Shown here: piece after piece, positions 1-5,944 of the stretch | Layout of the letters: each line of letters begins with the position of its first letter | How positions within the stretch are numbered: the stretch's first letter is position 1 | Origin: Crocinitomicaceae bacterium | GTDB taxonomy: Bacteria > Bacteroidota > Bacteroidia > Flavobacteriales_D > Crocinitomicaceae | Direction: 5' to 3' | Length of the DNA: 8,284 nucleotides | Assembly (NCBI GenBank): GCA_003512365.1 | Contig: DORI01000272.1 | Span: 1 to 8,284, forward strand | Made by a program: the position numbers and the translations under genes | The notes under the pieces: generated by a model | Database searches by the model: none | The model's input: only the letters and a program-made list of their open reading frames with translations | Told to the model about the DNA's origin: nothing

Positions 1-1
1 T

Positions 2-1501
2 GCCTTGGCAAGGTCTTTAAAATCTATAGAAGTTGTACAAAATAAACTTGGAGAGAAAACACATTCCTTAGTTTCTGGAGCAGTGCTAAATGAAATCGAA
101 AGAGGTATGATAGAAGACTCAATCAAATGGCTTCAGCGACAGTTAATTGAAATTGAGTCAAACAATTCTTCTCTATCTGCTAAATTGATGTCCTACACAA
201 ATCAGGCGCAATATGAAACTATGGTCACGCGAAATATTCAACCTATAATTAATACAAGTAGTCCTGAGGAGATATCAAGTTTTAGTTTAAAGAAAAATGA
301 ATCTATTTCGTTTGAGAAACCATTACCAATTGGTGAAAGAAAACTAAATGGATTAGTGTTTCGCGTTCAAGTTGGTGCCTTTAGAAAAACGGTACCACCA
401 AACTTGTTCAGAGAATTTACACCCGTTAATGGCGAGGTGATTCCTAATGGCTTGACCTGTTACATGGCGGGATATTTTAATAATTCCAATACAGCTATAA
501 AGGCAAGAAACGATATTCGTACTCTTGGTTATTCCGATGCTTTTATTGTAGCCTATTGCGATGGTAAAAGAATTCCTTTTGAACAAGGACAGGTATATGA
601 GCAAAACAAGCAATGCATTAGTTTATCTGAAAATGATTTAACTATTCAATTACAAAACCTATTAAAGAATGATGTAATAAGTGAATCTTCAAATAATTCA
701 AATAGAGAAGTTTCGACACTGACAAAAGATGAATTTGGTGTTGAAATAGCTGGAAATACGGATTATTTATATTTTTCAGTTCAGGTAGGTGTATTCAATC
801 GATCACTAAATCCGGTCCGTTTGAATGGAATAACTGACTTAATCATTCATAAAGCCGAAAATGGTCAATTGCGTTATTCTTCTGGTCGCTTTGATAATAT
901 TAACGAAGCAAAAAATAGAAAAAATGATGTCAATACAAAAGGAATTACGGATGCATTTATCGTAGCTTACTACAAGGGCAAAAGAATTTCGTTTGGAGAT
1001 GCACAAGCAATGATAGATCGAAATTCTGAAATTGTAAAGTCTAATATTAATTCTAATAATAACACGGAAGCTACTTCAATAAACCAGTTGCCAGGAATTC
1101 AGTCTAATTTAGATTTTAGTGTATTGAAACCGAGAATTGTAAAGATGAAATATTATTATGAAAAGGAACTAAAGGAGGAGGATATATGGAATCCAATTGA
1201 TAATTCATTTGCTTGCAATTATAATTCTTCATCTCAAATGTTGACAACACCATTATTTGATAAACCATTTTCGTCTCCCGAGGTATTGGTTGCCTTGAGA
1301 AGTTATCGTTTGAACGAGTATAAGTTAAATTCTTCAAAAGTACAGTTTAAGTTATCCTCAGAAAATTCTGGCTTTTTGGTAAACCATATGCTAAGAAGTT
1401 CGTATAAATATGAAATTAATAATGATCAATTGGTTGTTTACCCTTCAAATACCGAAGAAAAAGAACAACTAATTGCGCTAAAAGAGCAAATGGAAGAATG
1501 A
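2..1501 (+). CDS. Protein with two SPOR-like repeats, 5' end outside window
   Basis: This is the C-terminal part of a larger protein. The frame is open to the left edge (GCC at 2-4 precedes a TTG at 5-7), so that TTG is most likely internal and not a start. Counting from the TTG as residue 1, two SPOR-like segments are visible at about 117-193 and 255-331. Each opens with FxVQVG(A/V)F and closes with an (S/T)DAFIVAY..GKRI(P/S)F block. Between them lies a polar linker rich in N and S, and another precedes the last ~130 residues, which match no domain I recognise. SPOR domains generally bind denuded peptidoglycan, and repeats of this form are common in large Bacteroidota envelope proteins, so an envelope role is inferred. 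No signal peptide can be seen because the N-terminus is missing. The gene ends in an ATGA overlap with clpS. The domain call is fairly sure; the function is not. Confidence 0.72.
   Translation, partial: ALARSLKSIEVVQNKLGEKTHSLVSGAVLNEIERGMIEDSIKWLQRQLIEIESNNSSLSAKLMSYTNQAQYETMVTRNIQPIINTSSPEEISSFSLKKNESISFEKPLPIGERKLNGLVFRVQVGAFRKTVPPNLFREFTPVNGEVIPNGLTCYMAGYFNNSNTAIKARNDIRTLGYSDAFIVAYCDGKRIPFEQGQVYEQNKQCISLSENDLTIQLQNLLKNDVISESSNNSNREVSTLTKDEFGVEIAGNTDYLYFSVQVGVFNRSLNPVRLNGITDLIIHKAENGQLRYSSGRFDNINEAKNRKNDVNTKGITDAFIVAYYKGKRISFGDAQAMIDRNSEIVKSNINSNNNTEATSINQLPGIQSNLDFSVLKPRIVKMKYYYEKELKEEDIWNPIDNSFACNYNSSSQMLTTPLFDKPFSSPEVLVALRSYRLNEYKLNSSKVQFKLSSENSGFLVNHMLRSSYKYEINNDQLVVYPSNTEEKEQLIALKEQMEE
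353..997 (+). repeat. Tandem pair of diverged SPOR-like protein repeats
   Basis: Two protein-level repeats lie at about 353-583 and 767-997. They share FxVQVG(A/V)F at the start, a (A/S)G(Y/R)F(N/D)N motif in the middle, and (S/T)DAFIVAY plus GKRI(P/S)F at the end. They are separated by a ~60-residue polar linker. The second copy carries a shorter and different insert after its first strand, so the pair is old and diverged, not a recent DNA duplication. Confidence 0.65.
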
Positions 1502-1785
1502 TGATAGAATTTACGCGACAAACTGAAACGCAATCACAATCTGTAGCACTTGAAGAACTTATTGATCAGTATAACTTGGTTTTATACAATGACGATGTAA
1601 ATACGTTTGATCATGTTATTAACTGTCTTATTCGTATTTGTAAGCATGAAATGATGGAGGCCGAACAATGCACTTGGATTGTACATGTTAACGGGAAATG
1701 TAAAGTTAGAAATGGTTCTTTTGAGGAATTAGAAGGTATGTGTACTCAAATGATGAACGAAGGTCTTTCGGTTAAAATTGAATAA
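1498..1785 (+). CDS. clpS: ATP-dependent Clp protease adaptor ClpS
   Basis: ClpS binds the N-domain of a Clp unfoldase (ClpA, or ClpC in Bacteroidota) in the cytoplasm and delivers proteins carrying destabilising N-terminal residues to ClpP. The 95-residue length is normal for the family. The hallmark LVLYNDDVNTFDHV sits at residues 27-40; N31, D32 and D33 correspond to the pocket residues N34, D35 and D36 of E. coli ClpS, and H63 in IVHVNGK corresponds to H66. The gate residue M40 of E. coli is F37 here, which agrees with the NDDVNTFD form I associate with Bacteroidota. The C-terminal half (EELEGMCTQMMNEGLSVKIE) completes the fold. Two consecutive ATGs at 1498 and 1501 can start the gene; the first overlaps the upstream stop as ATGA, and GGAAGA lies just upstream. 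Coupling to the preceding gene is likely, although the two share no obvious function. Confidence 0.95.
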   Translation: MMIEFTRQTETQSQSVALEELIDQYNLVLYNDDVNTFDHVINCLIRICKHEMMEAEQCTWIVHVNGKCKVRNGSFEELEGMCTQMMNEGLSVKIE

Positions 1786-1801
1786 ATTCTGGAATTTATT
1801 C
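1780..1801. terminator. Perfect palindrome over both convergent stop codons
   Basis: The ten-base arms GAATAAATTC (1780-1789) and GAATTTATTC (1792-1801) are exact reverse complements separated by TG. The palindrome contains the clpS stop (1783-1785) and the stop of the facing gene (1796-1798), and it fills the ten-base gap between them. A transcript from either strand could fold a hairpin of about nine base pairs with a four-base loop. The stem is AT-rich and no long T-run follows on the plus strand; a short TTTT follows on the minus strand. A bidirectional terminator or a 3'-end stabilising hairpin is plausible but would be weak. Confidence 0.4.
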
Positions 1802-3184
1802 GTCTCCCTCTACCATTCTTTTGTATTCGAAAAGAGTTTTCTCAATAGTTTCATATCTACCATTTGGAGAAGGACTTAACGCATTAATGTTCCCAATAAT
1901 CAAATTCGGTAAAACATATACATAGTAAGGAAATCCTTGCACATCTAAATCTTTCCAAATGGGGTGATTATTTTTAGCCGCAATTTTGGTCCAAGTGATT
2001 TGATCTAAGTATGTTTTTTCAGATTTGGAGTAGCGTTCTTGTTCTTTGTAAATAGTTATGAACTTAATGTATTTCCCATATGTTTTTTCTAATTTGCGCA
2101 TTGCAGCGAGTTCAGAAATGCACTTTTTGTTTGTTGGATTAAAAAATTGAATGTAAATAGGTTGGGAGCTAAAGTCCTTAAATTTTATATTCTCAAATGC
2201 ATATTCAGGTAATTTATCACCAGCATCTAAAATATTGAACTTTGAAAATAATCTTTCAGCAGCTCTTTTAGCCACTGATTCACGCTTCATCAGCTTAAAT
2301 TGATTGAGAAAGTTCAATAAATTTGTTTTGGTAATAACACGGTCGTAATAAAGGTCAGTTACCATGAGCAAACAAACAACCTCTGAAAGTTCAACTGATC
2401 GAATTAAAGAATCACTTTCTAAAATTTTTAAGGTGCCGCTAACATTTCCTTGATCTTGTAAATGTATCAGCTCTAATCGTCTTTCTGGTGTTTGTTTGTA
2501 GAAGTACTTGTCGTAAAAAATAGAAGCGAAACCGAAATATTTATCGTTATTCCATTTTACGGGTGTTTCTTGAAGATAAAATGAAAATTTATCAATATCT
2601 GAAGGAGATGCGAAATCCTGTAATTCCTCAATGTGTATTCCTAAGGAATATTTTACATAGTCATTAAAAAATATACTTTTCTCTTGACTATAAATTTCAT
2701 TAACGGCACTTCTGAATTTTTTAATTTCTCTTAGAAATTCCCCCGAGTTCTTCTCTTTTAATGGGTATAAAATGTTAAGTGATTGGTCAAGCCAGTGTTC
2801 AAAGGTTAGTATTTTATAATTTATATCCAGTGTATCCAGATTAATAAAGGTCAACTCTACTTCATTGTCTTGGTTAAAATTTGAGAATGCCAAATCAGAA
2901 AACTCTAAGTAATAGGTAGCTTTAGGCTGCGCATATAAGTATCCGAACTTATTTTGATGTCGAATGAACAGTTTCTCAGTCTTCTCTAGTGAAACAGAAA
3001 AACTGAAGCGGCCCATAGAATCACTTAATGTCTCGCCGTAAATAATGTTTTCATTAGAAATATAATCTGCTTTAGTGCCAATTTCGAATTTACTAAACGC
3101 GTGATTGGAAATTCCTTTAATCGTAACTTGCGCGCAAAGAGACAAGGAACAAAAAATGATTAAGAAACTTAGGAGTTTAGTCAT
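1796..3184 (-). CDS. Exported thioredoxin-fold protein lacking CxxC
   Basis: The 462-residue product begins with a clear signal peptide (MTKLLSFLIIFCSLSLCAQ), probably cut after LCA by signal peptidase I. A beta-rich N-terminal part (about 20-115, with the GRFSFSV pattern of DUF4369-like domains) and a helical middle (about 125-315) lead into a thioredoxin/TlpA-like domain at about 319-458. That domain has GDKLPEYAF, a strand (IYIQFFNP), a single active-site cysteine C355 in NPTNKKC, and a cis-proline at P419 (VQGFPYYVYVLP). In redox-active relatives the equivalent of N352 is the attacking cysteine of WCxxC, so dithiol oxidoreductase activity should be absent. The overall architecture resembles TlpA/ResA-like periplasmic proteins of Bacteroidota. 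The gene starts 29 bases after the coaD stop and is probably the last gene of the operon. The fold is fairly certain; substrate and role are unknown. Confidence 0.75.
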   Translation of the reverse strand: MTKLLSFLIIFCSLSLCAQVTIKGISNHAFSKFEIGTKADYISNENIIYGETLSDSMGRFSFSVSLEKTEKLFIRHQNKFGYLYAQPKATYYLEFSDLAFSNFNQDNEVELTFINLDTLDINYKILTFEHWLDQSLNILYPLKEKNSGEFLREIKKFRSAVNEIYSQEKSIFFNDYVKYSLGIHIEELQDFASPSDIDKFSFYLQETPVKWNNDKYFGFASIFYDKYFYKQTPERRLELIHLQDQGNVSGTLKILESDSLIRSVELSEVVCLLMVTDLYYDRVITKTNLLNFLNQFKLMKRESVAKRAAERLFSKFNILDAGDKLPEYAFENIKFKDFSSQPIYIQFFNPTNKKCISELAAMRKLEKTYGKYIKFITIYKEQERYSKSEKTYLDQITWTKIAAKNNHPIWKDLDVQGFPYYVYVLPNLIIGNINALSPSPNGRYETIEKTLFEYKRMVEGDE

Positions 3185-3213
3185 ACAGTTTTTAAGACAT
3201 AAATAATGCCATA

Positions 3214-3672
3214 TTAAACGAGAAGTTGAGGTGATGTTACAAAACTCGAAATATCGGCGCCATTCAAGTGCATTTCTCTAATAATAGAAGAATTAACAGC
3301 GCTAAATTCTTGATTTGTTAATAAAAATACGGTTTCAAATTCTGCTAGTTGGAAGTTCATATGAGCAATTGATTTTTCATATTGAAAATCTTTGGAATCC
3401 CTTAATCCGCGTACAATATGTGTTGCTCCTATTTTCTTACAGAAAGTTACGGTTAACTCCTGATAGACCGCTATGGTTACTTTTTCTTCGTCAGAGAATA
3501 AAGATTGAATATGTTTTTTTCGATTTTCCAAGGTAAACAGATATTCTTTTCTTGAATTTACTCCAATTCCGATAATGAGTTGATCAAATAAGCTCAAGGA
3601 TTTTCTTACAACGGCTTCATGTCCTTTTGTAAAAGGATCAAAACTTCCTGGAAATAAACCAATTCTTTTCAT
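3214..3672 (-). CDS. coaD: Pantetheine-phosphate adenylyltransferase (CoaD)
   Basis: CoaD transfers AMP from ATP to 4'-phosphopantetheine, giving dephospho-CoA and pyrophosphate, the penultimate step of coenzyme A synthesis, in the cytoplasm. The 152-residue protein is close to the usual ~160. The nucleotidyltransferase signature PGSFDPFTKGH is at residues 8-18; H18 is the catalytic histidine and S10 takes the place of the T10 of E. coli. IVRGLRDSKDFQYE (86-99) carries the conserved arginines R88 and R91, and SAVNSSIIRE (124-133) corresponds to the C-terminal SSS(L/I)(V/I)(K/R)E nucleotide-binding motif. The ATG overlaps the rsmD stop as ATGA, so translation is probably coupled to rsmD. An rsmD-coaD pair is a widespread bacterial arrangement, which supports both calls. 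Confidence 0.97.
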   Translation of the reverse strand: MKRIGLFPGSFDPFTKGHEAVVRKSLSLFDQLIIGIGVNSRKEYLFTLENRKKHIQSLFSDEEKVTIAVYQELTVTFCKKIGATHIVRGLRDSKDFQYEKSIAHMNFQLAEFETVFLLTNQEFSAVNSSIIREMHLNGADISSFVTSPQLLV

Positions 3673-4211
3673 TTTTCGAAGTTAAAAAAACTAAAGTGAA
3701 CGTTGCCAAATTTTCTAGAAAAACTAAATTCTTTTAATGCCGAAAGGTCTGTTTGAGGACCATGTTCTATAATGGCTTGACCATTTTTTTTTAATAAATT
3801 ACCTTTAAAAATTTCGTTTACTAATTCGGCATGTATTTTTAAATGAAAGGGTGGATCCGCGAAGACTAAATCGAATTTTTTTGTAGAGTTCTTGCAAAAT
3901 ACTACACAGTCAGCTTTGTATGCGTCCATTTTGTCAGTAATATTTAATGCAGAAATGCTTTTACGGATGTAATTAAAACTTACAGGATGACTGTCAACAG
4001 CCATCACATATTGGGCGCCTCGAGAAACAAATTCAAAGGCAATATTACCTGTTCCGGTGCATAAATCCAAAATCTCAAGTTCATCAATAGAAATCAAATT
4101 TTCCAATACATTAAATAAACCTTCTTTAGCAAAATCGGTAGTAGGACGTGAAGGGAAATTACTTGGAACTGAAATGCGTTTTCCTTTTAAGTTTCCTCTG
4201 ATAATTCTCAT
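3669..4211 (-). CDS. rsmD: 16S rRNA (guanine(966)-N(2))-methyltransferase RsmD
   Basis: RsmD uses S-adenosylmethionine to methylate the exocyclic N2 of G966 of 16S rRNA in assembled small subunits. The 180-residue protein begins with MRIIRGNLKGKRISVP and RPTTDFAKEGLFN (22-34), the family's N-terminal signature. SAM-binding motif I is LDLCTGTGNIAFE (48-60), where relatives usually have (F/C)AG(S/T)G. Acidic motif II lies near AVDS (71-74), and catalytic motif IV is DPPF (119-122), typical of amino-directed methyltransferases. Both ends overlap neighbours by four bases (ATGA with the DUF3822 gene upstream and with coaD downstream), a strong sign of a single transcript with coupled translation. 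Confidence 0.95.
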   Translation of the reverse strand: MRIIRGNLKGKRISVPSNFPSRPTTDFAKEGLFNVLENLISIDELEILDLCTGTGNIAFEFVSRGAQYVMAVDSHPVSFNYIRKSISALNITDKMDAYKADCVVFCKNSTKKFDLVFADPPFHLKIHAELVNEIFKGNLLKKNGQAIIEHGPQTDLSALKEFSFSRKFGNVHFSFFNFEK

Positions 4212-4900
4212 TTAGCCAAAAATAAATGAGCAGAATCAATATTGATAATTTTTGTGTCTTTAAAAAGTGCAATGCTTTTCATTTGCTTTTCGAAGGACGA
4301 TAAATTGAAATTAGGAACGTCATTCAAAACAGAAATGTGGAACGCATCAATATTCTTAATTTCTAAACTAGTCAAATGTGCCATAAAAAAATAAATGACA
4401 TCGATTTCATTTTCAAAATCACTAACACTAAGCTGCTTTAACTTCATTTCTCCTTTTAAAGCGAAATAAACAGAAATTGGAGTAACCACTAAAAAGGGTT
4501 CGAAGGAAGGAATAGACACCTTTAAATACCTGAGAATAATAGTGTTGAAATGCTCAATAAATGAAGTGCCTGGCAGAAGCGTTCTAAAGTCATCAACTTC
4601 CTTTTTTATTGCAAAAACATTTGATAATTCAAACGAACTATTTATTGTGAAATAAATTCTCTCGTGTAAATCTAAACTGCTAAAATTTAAATTGAAATAA
4701 TCTTTTGCTTGTGAAGCAAGGAAAACAACATTTGGTAGAAGGGTGAATCTTGAGGAATCAATATATATGTGATGGTTTCCCTCAACTTCTTTAATCAAGT
4801 TGGGCAGATTATTCGTATCATCAATCGAAAGACAAGAGTAATTACCTTCTGTAGTTGAATGAAAAAATAGGCTCGAATTGTGAAAAACAAAAATACCCAA
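4208..4900 (-). CDS. DUF3822 family protein, apparent TTG start
   Basis: I assign this 230-residue product to DUF3822, a Bacteroidota family of unknown function with an actin-like fold, commonly found next to rsmD. The supporting features are the IDSSRFTLLPNVVF segment (about 47-60, matching the family's (V/I)DS.R(Y/F)TL(V/L)P motif), the alternation of strands and helices, and the synteny. The protein looks about 30 residues short at the N-terminus: the usual first strand (of the LSIxLSxDG type) is missing and the frame opens directly at GIFVFHNSSLFF. The only start candidate near the front is the TTG at 4900-4898; the first internal ATG is about 150 codons in. The frame is closed by the TAA that ends the preceding gene, two codons upstream. 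The stop overlaps rsmD as ATGA. The family call is moderately sure; the start is uncertain, and no function can be given. Confidence 0.7.
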   Translation of the reverse strand: MGIFVFHNSSLFFHSTTEGNYSCLSIDDTNNLPNLIKEVEGNHHIYIDSSRFTLLPNVVFLASQAKDYFNLNFSSLDLHERIYFTINSSFELSNVFAIKKEVDDFRTLLPGTSFIEHFNTIILRYLKVSIPSFEPFLVVTPISVYFALKGEMKLKQLSVSDFENEIDVIYFFMAHLTSLEIKNIDAFHISVLNDVPNFNLSSFEKQMKSIALFKDTKIINIDSAHLFLAK

Positions 4901-4906
4901 ATCAGA

Positions 4907-5845
4907 TTAATTTTCGTCTTCCCAACTACCTTTTAAGTCGCCAGTTTGAAGATTACCGAAAAACATCTCTTCGGGTTCTCCGTTTTCGTATTTCGAAAAA
5001 GGAATAGTACCAGATATTCTTGTGGCATGTGTAGTTGTACCGTCCTGACCTTTAAGGATTTTAGATTCTATTTTCCATTCCTGATTTTCTGTTCCTGGAA
5101 TATAACGTAAAGCTTTCGTGTTGAAGTCTCCTAAACCTAAATCAAGACGTTCCTTCATATAACTCTGATTTCGAATAAAGGTAGTTTCAATGAACTTAAC
5201 TTTTACACTATCTCTTTTAAAACCAACTAAATCTTCGGGAATAGTTTTCATTTTACTCAACGCAACTGCTTCCTCCTCAGTCATTTTATTATCAATAGCT
5301 TGATTGGCTTTGTAAACGGTAACCACACCGTCTTTACTCGTTTTAAACCCAATAGATACCAGGTATTTCAATTCTTCAGGAGTAATTCTTCTTGCAGGAA
5401 CTGAGCCAGCGTCATCATCCTCCCAAACATAGTCATTTTCAGCAAAGCCTAATAACTCCTCCCATGTTGCGGCATATTTACCATATCTTTTCAAAAATGC
5501 TGATTGGATGGTCCGTAAATCTTGAAGATTTCGTTCAGCGGTAAGTTTTGTCTTTTTATAGTCTTCTTGATGTGTTCTAGTCGTTTCAACTGAATTGTAG
5601 GAAGCTATTGTTGCATAAGTGGCGAGTGCTAATGATACACCACCTATCGCCCAGTTTGTAACTACATTGCTTCTATCTGAGGTGTTTAAGAAAGAAAATA
5701 AAGATCCTAAGAGCATCAATACACCTGATATTTTAAACTGAATCGCTTGATTTCCAGAAAAAGCAACATATAAAACAGCAATACCTACTACAAGAAAAAT
5801 CGTTGGTACCGAGTATCTTTTCAACAGAAGAGCAAAGTTTCCCAT
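4907..5845 (-). CDS. Membrane protein of unknown function, three TM helices
   Basis: I do not recognise this 312-residue protein by name. Three hydrophobic segments at about 12-29, 36-54 and 62-83 are followed by a soluble, charged domain of about 230 residues. The first part of that domain (about 99-139) reads as a helix with DLRTIQSAFLKRYGKYAATWEELLGFA. This resembles a pattern seen after the membrane anchor of several uncharacterised Bacteroidota proteins, loosely reminiscent of pseudopilin-type segments; that comparison is from memory and tentative. The C-terminal part is rich in short beta-like stretches and ends with the acidic tail WEDEN. The ATG is fixed by an in-frame TAA immediately before it. 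The gene is the first of the five-gene minus-strand run and its stop lies six bases before the DUF3822 TTG. A role in the envelope is inferred from topology only. Confidence 0.75.
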   Translation of the reverse strand: MGNFALLLKRYSVPTIFLVVGIAVLYVAFSGNQAIQFKISGVLMLLGSLFSFLNTSDRSNVVTNWAIGGVSLALATYATIASYNSVETTRTHQEDYKKTKLTAERNLQDLRTIQSAFLKRYGKYAATWEELLGFAENDYVWEDDDAGSVPARRITPEELKYLVSIGFKTSKDGVVTVYKANQAIDNKMTEEEAVALSKMKTIPEDLVGFKRDSVKVKFIETTFIRNQSYMKERLDLGLGDFNTKALRYIPGTENQEWKIESKILKGQDGTTTHATRISGTIPFSKYENGEPEEMFFGNLQTGDLKGSWEDEN

Positions 5846-5865
5846 TTACATTTTAATTTAGAACA

Positions 5866-5899
5866 CAAATCTAATATATTAAATTTATAAAATGAAAAC
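5866..5899 (-). promoter_or_regulatory. Bacteroidota-type promoter for the five-gene operon
   Basis: On the minus strand the sequence TAGATTTG (5873 to 5866) is an exact match to the Bacteroidota -7 consensus TAnnTTTG. About 20 bases upstream, at 5899-5894, lies GTTTTC, an imperfect version of the TTTG -33 element. Transcription would begin about 15 bases before the ATG at 5845. The position in the only sizeable intergenic gap fits, but the -33 match is poor. Confidence 0.45.
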
Positions 5900-5944
5900 G
5901 ATATTGGTTTTTTTGAATGTTAACTTATTGTTACGCTTGATAAG

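Noticed and set aside
5..7. TTG at position 5 as the start of the SPOR-repeat gene
   Set aside because: The frame is open to the left edge, and no signal peptide follows although the protein looks exported, so the codon is most likely internal.
353..613. Open frames antisense or in alternative frames inside the large genes (for example 353-613 minus, 3315-3536 plus, 6351-6563 minus, 7475-7726 plus)
   Set aside because: Their translations show no recognisable domain and each lies fully within a well-supported gene; they are expected by chance in AT-rich coding DNA.
3130..3152. Lipoprotein signal at C17 of the thioredoxin-fold protein
   Set aside because: The residues before the cysteine are LSL, and a large leucine at -1 does not fit a lipobox; LCA followed by Q fits ordinary signal peptidase I cleavage better.
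1796..5845. A mobile element or defence island in the minus-strand gene run
   Set aside because: No transposase, integrase, terminal repeats, nuclease or toxin-antitoxin pair was seen; the genes are housekeeping or lineage-specific with uniform base composition by eye.
5904..5939. Possible promoter for the helicase: TACGCTTG at 5932-5939 with TTTG at 5912-5915
   Set aside because: The -7 box has a mismatch in the conserved TTTG, the spacer is 16 bases instead of about 19-21, and transcription would start at or just beside the ATG. Too weak to annotate.
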